NCBI GenBank assembly: GCA_009792885.1
Contig: WMCF01000003.1
Location: 17,322,297-17,386,296 of the forward strand
Direction: 5' to 3'
Length of the DNA stretch: 64,000 nt
Source: Eremophila alpestris peregrina
Taxonomy: Eukaryota > Chordata > Aves > Passeriformes > Alaudidae
In this document: positions 12,901 to 22,489 of the stretch, piece after piece
Layout of the letters: every line of letters starts with the position of its first letter
Numbering within the stretch: position 1 is the stretch's first letter
Position numbers and translations under genes: made by a program
The notes under the pieces: model-generated
The model's input: only the letters and a program-made list of their open reading frames with translations
Told to the model about the DNA's origin: nothing
Databases searched by the model: none

Positions 12901-15900
12901 GAGAGAAATGAAACTCTCTTTCCAGCACTTATTTACTCCTGTAAGTACATTTTGTTAAATTCTTTAAGCTTGCAATTGCCCACTCATCTGAAGCAATCTT
13001 CTCATTTTTCTGGGTTTTAATAAGATGCTTTTCAGCTGAATTATTGATGTGTTCACTTGGGCCTCAGTTTTCATTTCATTGTTGACTGAGAAATGTGGAA
13101 CATCATCTGACTGAGACATTTCAAGATAAAAACCACCATGTTTTGTTCCAAAAAAAACCAGGAGGAATGGTAACAGACCTTGTTTTGGATGAAGTACTAT
13201 ATCCTTAGGCTGTGAATTAAGCCTGTTCAAAGGGAGCAATTGTTTCCAGAAAATATTTACCAGCTTTCAGTCCTTAAATAACCTGTGTCTTAGGATAAGA
13301 AATGTGAGAAATTACTAGAAAGAGGCTTGTTTGTGTGACTGTTTTCTCAATGACTTGTCCTTTCTGGTAAATTGTTTCTCTCTGCAGTTGTGAAAAATAA
13401 CCAATGGTATTAAAGTTGCTGTTGTGACCTGTGTATCAATTAGGACATAATTCCACTGTTTCTGAAGTTCCATGTTGCTAGCTATAGTCATGTGGATAAT
13501 TACAATGAAAGAGGCTAATCATAAGTCATTTTGTTACTGCTGCTCCAGACATGCCTGTATTTGGAAGCAGGAAGTGTGCTGCAGACTGGCCACTTCAGGG
13601 ACAAGCTTACAGTGGAGAAAGGGGAGAACTTCGTTTATCTGTCACTGGTTCTTTATCTTTCACACTTGCACAGCATCAGTAAAATGTGGCATAGCTGCCT
13701 GTTATTCTGTTTTGTGAGAGGAGAGGTTAACACTGAGAACTTGAATTAAAATGTACCTTTTATATGTAACAACATCTGATTACCTCCAGACTGGAGAATT
13801 TTTTTGTGATGGTGAAGGCAGAGAACAATTAACTTTGATGTGGATACTGCCTCTGAATTGACTCAGTAACAGTGTTAAGAGACCTTTTTACTTGCAGATA
13901 AAAGAACTGATTAATGAAAAAAAAAAAAAGTAAAGAAATTGTTGATTTTCAGAGGGAGCATCATATGTAGAAGTAATTTGTCTGGCAACAGCTGTTGCCA
14001 TTTTTTTTTTTCAAAATCTAGTAGAAATAATATTTTATCCACCATTTTCTGTAAATGTGTTGTTGCTGGTATTGGCTGTGTTCCAGATATTTTTGTGCTT
14101 TAATGAGAGTAGAATTGCCTGTTGGAAAAGGTAGTTGTATCCCATGAAAAAAAAAAAAAACATGGAAAATGAGAAATAATGGGATTATGCTAACACTATC
14201 TCAGAATTTCATACATCTAAAGATACAATTAGCTATGCTGTTGTGGTTTGGATTTTTTTGATAGCAACAATGATATGGCTTGTGAACATGGCTGAGGAAG
14301 ATCCAGAAGCCCAACGGAAATCCAAAAACTCCACTTATGATAAACAAGGTGAGTTTTGCTTTACCAAACCTTTGTCACTTTATTGGAACACATGTTTATG
14401 GATACTTGTCTTTTAGTTTTTTAAGAGTCCTGGGTGCTGTAGAAGAGCAAAAGCATGGAGGCCTAATTAAGAATGGTGAATCTGTCAAGACTGGAAAAAT
14501 TGTTTACTTATTGTGCGGTTCATGTTCTCACATTCATTTTTCTGGGATCTGGGATGTTGGTGTTGAAATGACTCAATATAAAACTATTAACTGAGCTCAA
14601 GTGGTTGCATAGTATAATACCAACTCATTTATATTTGTATTAGACAGAAATATGCCTAGCCCTTTTGGCTATGGCAGATAGTGTTTAAAACATGGAGTTC
14701 GTTTATTTATATGTGTTGCTAAAGCAGAGTGCAGTTTCTCAATTTAGCACATTTGAAGGTGTCCATGTATATGTAACTTTCATTAAAGTTTTCTCTTTTA
14801 CTGGAAAATTTAGTTGTCAATGTGAACTAAAGAAGCTAATTAAATATTAGATGAGAGTTTATTCCTTAAATTGTGATCTTTGTTAGGTCACCACAGAACT
14901 TCCACTTTCATGTGGATGTACTACTGAATTACTAGGACTTGAGTGCAAAATGTAGCTGCTGTGACAGCAGAGCATATATTGACTCCTGATTGTTTAAGTA
15001 AATATTAAAATTCACAAGACATCCTCACTTAGGTTGTGTGTGCCAGTGTTAAATATTGCTAAGTATTATGGAATACCCCTTTCTATCTTGTTCTTCTATG
15101 ATCTTGTATGTGGAGAGACTTTCATGTTTTAGAAGGCACATTTTTGGAGGAGTCTTAAATGCCTTTCTTCCTTTGAGCTCTGGCAAGCCGGACCCAGAAT
15201 CAAGATGCTGAAGCAGATGATGGTGGCTTCAGTCAGGAATGGCAGCAACAAAGGGACAACAGAATAGGACCCATTGAATCAACACCTGAATCACGTGCTG
15301 CTGTTCAGGCTCTTCCCAGTAACTCTCAAACAAGTGAAGACCCTGAAGAACGTGAGTATGGACTACTGTGTCTGAAAAGCTTACTAAATCTGGAGCTAGT
15401 CAGGCATCCTGAGTGCACAGATGCTGGATTCTGTGAGCTGTTAGCAAGCTGAAGAGATGCTCTTGCTCCTGATGAATACTGATATGCCTCATAGGAATAA
15501 TGGTGTTGCTTTTTGGTAGCATTTCATTTTGTTGCAGGAGTGAGTAATATTGGCCAAATTGGTCTTTATTTTGATACACACTCTTCAAACTTCTGTTGCA
15601 GGAGCTGCTTTCAGACCTTACATGGTCAGTTTTATTAGCCTATGTCTTTTTCATGCAGTGTTCTGTGTATCAACTCTTTTGGACTTTAGGCCCTGTAAAT
15701 GGAGCCATTACCACGTTTTTTTATGCCTCAAGATTAAACTTCTGTAATCCACTTGGTAGGAAGCAATGTTTAAAACCTGACTGGAGACTTAAATGAATGC
15801 AGAATGCAATGGGCTTGCATAGTTTCCTCCAGCATCTTGCTAAGGTGAAATATCTTTGGAGACTGTATGATATGAGTACTCAGATACCTGTTTTAACAGA

Positions 15901-17950
15901 CTCATGATTTCCAAATGGAGTTCAAGCTGCTATTAGATTTGCAAAGCTCTAAATAAGTTAGGGTGTGCCTGTCTAATAAACTGCTCTCCTCATGTGATGC
16001 TGCCATATCTTACCAGATGCAGCTGCTTCCTCTGGTTATCAGGTGCTCCTCTGTTTAAAAATACAGAGACTTCTACTTTAAGAACAGTTTTAAAATGTAC
16101 TTTGTCTCAAAAAGTCCAAATTCAGCATGCTGCAAATCCTTTTTAATTTCTGGAGCTTAAAAAAATAACAATAAGATTCAAAAATTTCAGCAAAGCAGTT
16201 ATTTCAGTTAATTTTCTAACTAAAACTCCCATCAGGCCAGACTAATAATTTTCTCCTTCCTGTATTCCTGCAGTGAGTAGTAATGATCCAGTCAGACTTG
16301 TCAGCCAAAATTAGTTTACCACAAGTCTAGAGCTCCCAAGGTCTGTTTCAGAAGTTAAAGGGTTTTTTAGTGCTTAAGAGCTTTTCATGAATGCACTGTT
16401 CTAGGCATTTTATTGAAGGCCTGTTGAAAGAGAGTAGGGTTGCCTTTTTTCTTTTATGCATTTTCTCCTTTTTTTCCTTTTTCCTTTCCCCTCTCCCCCG
16501 CCTTCATAATTAATCAGAAATCTACCTATGTTTTGATGGTCTTAGTTCCTCTTGGAACTCCAAAGTGAGAGTTGAGCTGGACTCCAGTGAGGTGGGAAAG
16601 TAATCAATAGGCCAAATAAAAACAGCTGCTCACCTGATGCTGGCCTTTCTTAATTAGCATCTTGGACTAAAAGCTCAGAAAGTGAACTGGCATTCAGGAA
16701 ATCCTATAGTGCTTGCAGAAATAATTGAGTATTGTGCTTCCAGAGTTGATGCTAAGGTGGTAATTACTATATAAAAGAATATGACTGAATTTTCCTAAAT
16801 CTCACATTTTGGACTAAGTATGTTGAGTTTTTGCCCCTGTGATATGCTCTGTACTTACACAAGGGCTTTTAAGAACTACCTGCATAGGAATTCTGTAGGA
16901 AAACTGGGAAGGCAGTGGAATATTTTGCAGTGTGTAGGTTTCTAACTGGCAAATAATAAATCATCTGCAAGGGATTTATTTCTTCTCCTCCCTCAGCCAG
17001 TTTAAAGGAATTGCTCTTCAGTATTCTGTTGAATATGACAAGACAACCAAAAGTGGACACCCCTCCACAAATAAAATTACAGATATCTGAGTTTGCATAT
17101 ACTGCATTTATATGTCCAGGAAAATAGGAGTATAGGCAAATTCTAATTAAGGGGTGAATTAATTGAGTAGTGTAGTGTTTCTAAGCCATCTTGTTTCATA
17201 GGAATGTATAATTTGATTCAGGAGTGGTACTAATTTTGAAAAATAAAATGTTATTTTTAGCAAGTCTTGTTAATAGTTATGTAAGTATGTATTATTCTTC
17301 AATAATTACCAACATGTAATATTAGTAGACTGATACTTAGTGCTGCCCTGTGTTCACTTTGCAGGAGGAGTAAAGCTTGGTTTAGGAGACTTCATTTTCT
17401 ACAGTGTCCTCGTTGGCAAAGCCTCTGCAACAGCAAGTGGGGACTGGAATACAACTTTAGCATGTTTTGTAGCCATATTAATTGTGAGTATTATGTAAAA
17501 TTATAATAGGGATAATTTCTAATGTTCATTAAGGACAAAGTTGTAACTGCTGCATTTTGTCTTTGCTCTTGTTTATTGGGCAGCCAGACTGAAAACTGGT
17601 GGGGACTTTAACTGTGATTTTCATTGGTTTTACATCTGTCATTAAAGCCTTGAGTTCAGGAAGACATAAAACATAATCTGGAGAATTAATATTTATATAT
17701 ATATATGTATTTTTTATATATAACTTTTTGCTTATCACAGTTCCCTAATTTCTCCCTCTGTTTTTTGTGTTTTGTTTTTTTTCTTTCCCCTCAGGGTCTG
17801 TGCCTTACACTTCTGCTTCTTGCCATCTTTAAGAAGGCCTTACCAGCTCTTCCAATCTCCATAACCTTTGGGCTAGTTTTTTACTTTGCTACAGATAACT
17901 TGGTGCAACCCTTTATGGACCAGCTAGCATTCCATCAGTTTTATATCTAG
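910..17950 (+). CDS. PSEN1: Presenilin-1, gamma-secretase catalytic subunit (10 coding exons)
   Basis: Join of 910-993, 3799-4055, 5394-5535, 9123-9190, 10832-11052, 12842-12940, 14265-14348, 15178-15351, 17365-17483 and 17795-17950: 1404 nt, 467 residues plus stop, the same length as human presenilin-1. All introns are GT-AG and the frame is continuous. Presenilin is the aspartyl protease of gamma-secretase; with nicastrin, APH1 and PEN2 it cuts transmembrane stubs such as Notch and APP inside the membrane. Both catalytic aspartates are present: D258 in the YD motif (codon split between the fifth and sixth coding exons) and D385 in GxGD at 17388-17390. The PALP motif follows in the last exon. 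The membrane core is nearly identical to mammalian presenilin. The first 60 residues and the large cytosolic loop are the divergent parts. The identification is secure. Confidence 0.97.
994..3798 (+). other. PSEN1 intron 1 (of the coding introns)
   Basis: 2.8 kb of AT-rich intron. I see no exon, hairpin or repeat that I can name. Short open frames near 2752-2937 on the minus strand have no coding character. Confidence 0.7.
3799..4055 (+). CDS. PSEN1: PSEN1 coding exon 2 (acidic tail and TM1)
   Basis: The acceptor TATTGCAG ends at 3798 and the donor GTATGT starts at 4056. The exon begins NDN and contains a short duplicated hydrophilic unit (DNSERRR twice), the highly conserved [15 protein letters not shown] segment and the first transmembrane helix ([19 protein letters not shown]), ending in DGQL. 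It is 257 nt and ends in phase 2, as in mammals. The duplicated unit is in the variable N-tail and differs from the human sequence. Confidence 0.96.
4056..5393 (+). other. PSEN1 intron 2, holding a CR1 scrap
   Basis: 1.3 kb intron. It carries a short reverse-oriented CR1 3' end at about 4694-4753 and a T-tract at 4891-4904. Nothing else is recognised. Confidence 0.7.
4694..4753 (-). mobile_element. CR1 LINE 3'-end fragment, reverse orientation
   Basis: The stretch around GTCATAGAATCACAGAATG, followed by AAGGAGTTGGAACAAACCCT and AAAGATCA, matches the reverse complement of the CR1 3' end, whose tail reads as repeats of ATTCTATGATTCTATG. About 60 bp survive, which is typical of severely 5'-truncated CR1 copies. 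No function is expected beyond intronic sequence. Confidence 0.75.
5394..5535 (+). CDS. PSEN1: PSEN1 coding exon 3 (hydrophilic loop 1 and TM2)
   Basis: This 142-nt exon starts with the last base of a leucine codon and encodes [17 protein letters not shown] and then TM2 ([25 protein letters not shown]), with donor GTAAGT. The TM1-TM2 loop lines the substrate entry side of presenilin. The sequence is almost identical to mammalian presenilin-1, with an N in place of H in the LHSILN stretch. Confidence 0.96.
5536..9122 (+). other. PSEN1 intron 3
   Basis: 3.6 kb intron. The only item noted is a short direct repeat near 5905-5935 (two CAGAGACTCT units). The rest is AT-rich unique sequence with no exon signature. 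Confidence 0.65.
9123..9190 (+). CDS. PSEN1: PSEN1 coding exon 4 (TM3)
   Basis: This 68-nt exon lies between CTTCTTCTCCAG and GTAAGT. It encodes [20 protein letters not shown] and YLG, which is transmembrane segment 3. It has G where mammals have A after VIH. It ends with two bases of a glycine codon completed by the next exon. Confidence 0.96.
9375..9406. repeat. Perfect 13-bp inverted repeat (hairpin)
   Basis: Left arm GATTAGGTACAGA (9375-9387) and right arm TCTGTACCTAATC (9394-9406) are exact reverse complements separated by a 6-base loop. It lies 185 bases downstream of the donor of PSEN1 coding exon 4. It may be chance, a small MITE relic or an RNA structure. Confidence 0.7.
10405..10490. 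repeat. 86-bp near-perfect palindrome, 41-bp arms, 4-nt loop
   Basis: Left arm 10405-10445 and right arm 10450-10490 are reverse complements at 37 of 41 positions, with loop TAGT at 10446-10449. Read as plus-strand RNA, two of the four mismatches become G-U pairs, leaving only two unpaired positions. The outer flank adds one more T-A pair and shows TA on both sides (TATAATG ... CATTATA), the target site of Tc1/mariner elements. That fits a palindromic MITE, a class known to give rise to microRNA precursors such as the human MADE1/miR-548 family. It sits 342 bases upstream of PSEN1 coding exon 5. Confidence 0.85.
10832..11052 (+). CDS. PSEN1: PSEN1 coding exon 5 (TM4-TM6, start of first catalytic motif)
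   Basis: This 221-nt exon, the same length as its mammalian counterpart, encodes [26 protein letters not shown] and the [20 protein letters not shown] segment, then [10 protein letters not shown]. The last base is the first base of the catalytic aspartate codon D258 (YD motif, TM6). Donor is GTGAGT. M for V and C for S substitutions relative to human are conservative. Confidence 0.97.
11053..12841 (+). other. PSEN1 intron 5
   Basis: 1.8 kb intron. It holds a short GT microsatellite at 11150-11164 and a GAAA/GGAA purine stretch near 11541-11560. An open frame at 11962-12390 has no recognisable domain and no coding-like composition. Confidence 0.65.
11150..11164. repeat. (GT)n microsatellite
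   Basis: Short uninterrupted GT repeat after an A-tract, inside PSEN1 intron 5. Confidence 0.85.
12842..12940 (+). CDS. PSEN1: PSEN1 coding exon 6 (catalytic D258 completed)
   Basis: This 99-nt exon completes D258 and encodes [19 protein letters not shown] and [13 protein letters not shown], the cytosolic helix after TM6 that is part of the loop before endoproteolysis. Acceptor is ATCATTTCAG and donor GTAAGT. Length and phase equal the mammalian exon. Confidence 0.97.
12941..14264 (+). other. PSEN1 intron 6
   Basis: 1.3 kb intron with several homopolymer runs (A near 13917-13929, T near 14001-14011, A near 14146-14160). No exon or named repeat is seen. Confidence 0.65.
14265..14348 (+). CDS. 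PSEN1: PSEN1 coding exon 7 (endoproteolysis segment)
   Basis: This exon encodes [19 protein letters not shown] and a short polar tail ending DKQ. It corresponds to human exon 9, which holds the self-cleavage site that turns presenilin into its active N- and C-terminal fragments. It is 84 nt, one codon shorter than the 87-nt human exon. That codon loss offsets the extra N-terminal residue, so D385 keeps its human numbering. Confidence 0.95.
14349..15177 (+). other. PSEN1 intron 7
   Basis: 0.8 kb intron; nothing recognised beyond splice sites. Confidence 0.65.
15178..15351 (+). CDS. PSEN1: PSEN1 coding exon 8 (large cytosolic loop)
   Basis: This 174-nt exon encodes the variable TM6-TM7 loop. 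Landmarks are [20 protein letters not shown] and SEDPEER, which match the mammalian loop. The acceptor is the AG at 15176-15177. A second AG ten bases on (15186-15187) would shift the frame and is rejected. The donor follows the first base of the arginine codon (C|GTGAGT), and the next exon supplies GA. Confidence 0.93.
15352..17364 (+). other. PSEN1 intron 8
   Basis: 2.0 kb intron; a pyrimidine-rich tract lies near 16447-16500. No exon, RNA gene or named repeat is seen. Confidence 0.65.
17365..17483 (+). CDS. PSEN1: PSEN1 coding exon 9 (GxGD catalytic motif)
   Basis: This 119-nt exon encodes [19 protein letters not shown] and [19 protein letters not shown]. The catalytic aspartate D385 is the GAC at 17388-17390 within the GxGD signature of intramembrane aspartyl proteases (TM7). 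Acceptor is CTTTGCAG, donor GTGAGT. Confidence 0.97.
17484..17794 (+). other. PSEN1 intron 9
   Basis: A 311-base intron containing a short TA repeat near 17692-17720 and ending in a long T-rich tract before the last acceptor. Confidence 0.75.
17795..17950 (+). CDS. PSEN1: PSEN1 coding exon 10 (PALP motif, C-terminus)
   Basis: The terminal coding exon follows a strong pyrimidine tract (TTTCTTTCCCCTCAG). It encodes [20 protein letters not shown], containing the PALP motif needed for the active site, and ends in the conserved AFHQFYI followed by TAG at 17948-17950. N replaces Y in the ATDYLVQ stretch. Confidence 0.97.
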   Translation, partial: GLCLTLLLLAIFKKALPALPISITFGLVFYFATDNLVQPFMDQLAFHQFYI

Positions 17951-18747
17951 CAGGCATGATGCTGAAATGGATATTTGTAGCAAATCTGGGAGGAGGAAAA
18001 ATGGTTTTCCCTCAGTTCTCAAGCGAGACTGAAGTAAAATACTCAAGATTCCAAGGTGGAATCATTACAACTTCCTCCGATGGTGGTTTTTGGTTTGCTT
18101 TTTTTCCTGAGACAACTGCTGCACTGGGCACCATATGAGTTTTCCTGTGTGAAAGTGGCTTCTTCCTGATGGCCAATCTAAGCCAGGTGCTGTTATATCA
18201 GAGGTCATCTGGTATACATCTCTCTGGTAAGGACCACCTGTGTGAAAATTGCTAATGCTTCCACCAGCAATGTGATCTCTTACCACAGGCTGATTGTTTT
18301 CACAGCGCTAAGGGTGCTGAGGACTTCCTTGATGTTAACAGAGGAAGCTGACAAATCACATGGAACTTGTCCCTGTAACCGCTTGAAGAGAGAGAGCCCA
18401 ATCTGGACTTCTTCAGCAGTGACATTTTGACAGTGGAGTCCTGACTGTGTAACAGGAAAGGACTTTGTAGCAATTCAACAAAGGGAGAAAGTACTGTCAC
18501 TCTGAGAGTGCTCCATGACTTCATAGCCTCTGTGCCTGAGTGTCTTTGGTTTAGTAAATTTAAAAGCTTTTTTTTTTTCCACACTGGAACTAGAGCCTCT
18601 TCTCAGTTTTAATACTTTGTATTCTCAAGCATGGAGTGCACCTTCTGTACACTTCCTCCAGTTTATGTAGCTGCTTAGACTTGGACTGAATTATTTGGCA
18701 GTAGCAGATCATAAGGTCCTAAATGGGATCTTACATTCTAAAAGGTT

Positions 18748-18753
18748 AATAAA
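18748..18753 (+). terminator. PSEN1: Polyadenylation signal AATAAA (proximal)
   Basis: Canonical hexamer about 800 bases after the PSEN1 stop, in GGTTAATAAACTACATT. It would give a short 3' UTR form. Confidence 0.5.
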
Positions 18754-19809
18754 CTACATTAAAAAGCAGTTTTGGGACTTACTCTTTGTGCTCTTGCAAA
18801 TCCCTTTGCTAGAACACCATTTCAAAGCCCACGTTTGAAAACACTCACAGCACAGACTGCGTCACTGGTGGATGTTCCCTCTGTTGGCATTCTTATGAAA
18901 TAAGTAGGCATTTGCAGCAATCCCAGATGGAGTTTAGCTTGCCAGATCTAGAGATCGGAGTGCTATTAGGAGCTCTTCTGTTGCATCAGTGAAATTCTTG
19001 GTCATCAAAACATGGTTTAGGGTTCTGTTGACCTGAGCATTGGTCACTCAGCTGTCTAACACCTCAGACTGGCAAGGATTTTTTTTTTTTTTTTTTGTGA
19101 AGTATCTTTATTGGTGAGGATACTTCAGTTAAGTGAGAGATTGCTTAGTGTCACTAAGGAACAAAATTTGTGAGCTTCTTTAATTACCTCCTATGAGGAA
19201 CTGATGATTGGCAAAATGAAGGACAATTCAATATCACTGAAAAGAAGATAGGAGATTTTGAACTTCTTATGAGAAGAGTCTGTTCAAACCTTAAAACTGC
19301 TAAAGTCTGATTTCTTCATTTGAAAGAACTCATTTATGAGTAATTACTTGGAAATGAGATGGGTGAGATGAAGTTGTTTTTGCCATAAATTCTTACTGTG
19401 TACAAGTAATGCTTTTCTTGGGAACCATAAGGAGTGGATGGGCATTCTGTTTTACTTGCATTTTGATACTGGAGTCTTTGCCAAGTAGAGTAACTGTCAA
19501 AATCTTCACACTAGTTCCTTTTACCTTTTTTCCTGGGGTTTTGTTTCAGTGCCTATAGATTCATAGGACTGAAACATAAGAAATACTCACCAACCATTGC
19601 CCAAGTAAAGAAAGAAGGGCTGTGATGTATAAATCTTCTTTAAAAACAAGAAAGGCTTTCTTTGATTGTCCTCGGTAATATATGTCCTTTTCAGTATGAC
19701 TTGTTAACTGTAGTGTTAGCATTTACATTTTCATAAAATACCTTGTCTTGTCTCATCTAAAGTACTTTTATTCATCTCATTTGTGTGCTGATTCCTTGTG
19801 GATAGCATT

Positions 19810-19815
19810 AATAAA
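19810..19815 (+). terminator. PSEN1: Polyadenylation signal AATAAA (middle)
   Basis: Canonical hexamer about 1.9 kb after the stop codon. It may be used as an intermediate site. Confidence 0.35.
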
Positions 19816-21168
19816 CCAACTATATCAAAATTGCTTACAGTGACTTTTCAAGTCAAACTTGTTTGTGTTTTCTAGCTTAAATTGCTGTTCCGTATTTTGT
19901 TGCAGTGAAATCTGACTTAAAACAGATTGGTTGGTGAGGGTTTTAGGGATTTCTGTTGTCATTTTTTGGTTGGTTTTTGTGTTCGGGGCTTTTTTTTTTT
20001 TTAACAAGACTTTGAGTTGTTTTTATACCATTGTAACTTGTCCCTTTCCTGAGCATTATGTCTAAGAAAATTCCCTCATGTGTTTTACTGGGCATCCCAG
20101 CTGTAGTTCCATTGTATAGAACAGGTTTGCTAAGAGTTGACATTGCTGGCATTTGTATATCTGAGCTGGCTCTCAGTTAAGGGTTGCTACTTAAATGCAG
20201 AAGTCATCTCTCTTGTTTCTTTTTTGCCTTCAATGTGCACCAGGGGAGCATTAGCTCCATTAAGAGTTGCTTTAGAATCTCTAGAAATGTACAAAAGCCT
20301 TTTCACGTACTTGAATGGGTGTTAGATGTACAACCCAAGGAAGAGCTCAGAACCTTCCAACACTAAATTGCCAGTCTTCCACTTCCCAGAGCTGCTTCTG
20401 TTATTCCAAAGTGTTAATTTCTAGTGTAGAGTTATAGTGGTAGAGACTATAAAATTCATATTCACAGAAGCTGTTCAAGTTTGCGTTTGAATCTCAAAAC
20501 AAATTTAGAAGGGAAATTGCTTTTATAGGCAGCTATATGTTAAAGTACACTGCTTATTACCAGGTCTTAGGTATACCTTCAAAAACCAGATGAAATTTTC
20601 TAGATTTGCCCTCTCAGGCCAAATCGTGGTAGCTTATGTTTCAGATGAGATCTTACAGCTAAGAATTATCTCAGAACATGGGTCCAAATAAGGTTCAGTT
20701 GCCAATAGGTTTTGTTTGCATTTGGGTTGTTACTACACAAGTGTGAAGGTTGTGTCATTTTTGTCTCCTTTGTCTTCAAACACCGACCTAATTTGAGGTT
20801 GTGATTCACCTTGGTTAGACTGTTGTAACTGAAAGATTTCTCATAAGTAGTCTGTGTTTTTGAGAGAGTTTCCATTATTATCAAATTAGTATGTTAATGA
20901 CAGCACATTAGACTGTAGCTCTGGAAGAACTGTGCTGTAACCCAAGTAGATTTATCCCTTCTGTGCTCAGGCAGATTGACAGGTAACTCTTGTACTCTTG
21001 TGTGGCTGTTCCAGTGTTCATACTTTGAAACTGGCTATCACAGTAGCTTTCTGTCCTCATTCAACTTACATCAATACGTCAATACGTCTCCTTTGGCTAA
21101 GATTCAATTCAATATATAAATGAGAAGACATAGTAGTTTTCTTAAAATCCAGGCACTTGCATTTGTTT

Positions 21169-21178
21169 CTCTCTCTCT

Positions 21179-21213
<35 letters not shown>
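21169..21213. repeat. (CT)n followed by a 32-base T-tract
   Basis: A CT dinucleotide run passes directly into 32 uninterrupted T (21182-21213), then GG and more T-rich sequence. It is in the presumed 3' UTR. Such a tract is a likely length polymorphism and a source of sequencing error. Confidence 0.9.
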
Positions 21214-21214
<1 letters not shown>

Positions 21215-21984
21215 GTTTTTTTCTTTCTATTGGGAGATTTAATCCAGGGCAAAGGAAGAGACCTTGGAAGTTGATTTTACAGCAAAGGCTTAGGATGCTC
21301 TTGTACCTGTGTATGGCTATTATGGTCACACTCAAATTCAAATGTCATCTCTGTGAGGTGCATCCTGAAGGTGTAAGAATGTGATACTGCAACACATTCA
21401 GGGTAGTTCTGGATGAGTAGATGATGACTTCTTTGAGCCAAAAATATCAAGGGCTGTGCTCCATTAGAAATGGCTGATCTCCTCAGTGTACAAAGCAGAC
21501 ACAGACTATTTCAGGCATGGGAGGCTGGTGCTTCTTGGATATGTAGATATACATCTGTACCTATAGAGACACAGATTCATGTACTCTGGACCTGTAGATG
21601 ACAACTCTTCTGCCATTAGTGCAGTCAAGGATTAAATATGCAGAGGTAGATTTTGGGTGGATGGTACTGTTCAACAAAACTTATCAAAATGCTTTGTTCA
21701 AAAAATTACTTTTGACAATGCTGTTGAAACAAGTTTAATAGACTGTGGAACATGTCTGCACTGTGATTGCATCTCAGTGGTAACTTGGTCATTGGAAATG
21801 TTGAAACATGAACTAGAATGGAATTCTTTTACACTCAAAGCATTTGCTGTTTTCTTTTTTTACAGACACTGGTTTGTACATAACCTGAATTGAATGTGAA
21901 TGTTTTTTAAACACCTTTCCGGTTCTTGATAAGATACGGTTTTGATAATTATTGCAAATTTTCCTGTATTTGTCTAATTATTAA

Positions 21985-21990
21985 AATAAA
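21985..21990 (+). terminator. PSEN1: Polyadenylation signal AATAAA (distal)
   Basis: Canonical hexamer in TTATTAAAATAAAAGTTGC, followed by T-rich sequence. It is the best candidate for the end of the long PSEN1 transcript because the CR1 remnant begins a few hundred bases further on. Confidence 0.5.
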
Positions 21991-22005
21991 AGTTGCATGG
22001 ATCCT

Positions 22006-22485
22006 GATTCATCTTGCCTTTCCTACATTATTTTAAAGCCATCCCTTAAAGCTCTTAGAGGCATAAGCACTGTAGTTATTTTTATTCAACATTTAATGAG
22101 TACAATTCCTTTCTTAAGGCATTTAAGTAGCTGCTGTATTTCCTAGCAATAGAGATTCAACTGGTTTTTGTAGAATTACTTTCTTTGAAAAGCTGCTTTT
22201 TGTGTTCCTTTAAAGAGTCAGTCGAAGCCTGTTGCAAAAGCACCCATAAGGTATAATTAAGGCATGAAAAATTAGATTATACTGAAACACCAGCTGGCAC
22301 AATGAAGATTACCAGGAACAATACATAGGATGTTCAGAAAGAAAACACTTCATGAGCAGCCTTGTGCATTGTTATTTTGGAATTGATTTCTTATCAATAT
22401 GATTTAAATGGAGCTTTGGGGTGTTTTTCATTGTTTTGGAAAAGTATTCACTGCAAAGTTCTAATTTGTTTGAGTTGACTAACTT
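22006..22485. other. Short intergenic stretch after PSEN1
   Basis: About 480 bases with no recognised feature, between the distal PSEN1 polyadenylation signal and the CR1 remnant. Confidence 0.5.
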
Positions 22486-22489
22486 CTAC

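Larger units (their letters stand above)
17951..22005 (+). other. PSEN1: Probable PSEN1 3' untranslated region
   Basis: After the PSEN1 stop there is about 4 kb of non-coding sequence with three AATAAA hexamers (18748, 19810, 21985). Human PSEN1 also has a 3' UTR of several kilobases, and alternative polyadenylation is plausible. The far end at about 22005 is inferred from the last hexamer. The stretch also holds T-tracts at 19079-19096 and 21182-21213. Confidence 0.55.

Noticed and set aside
15188..15351. Alternative acceptor (AG at 15186-15187) for PSEN1 coding exon 8
   Set aside because: It would shift the reading frame and destroy the conserved loop; the AG at 15176-15177 gives the family length of 174 nt.
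21182..21213. T-tract as the tail of a reverse-oriented processed pseudogene
   Set aside because: The adjoining sequence shows no recognisable gene copy or target duplication; it continues from a CT microsatellite, so slippage is simpler.
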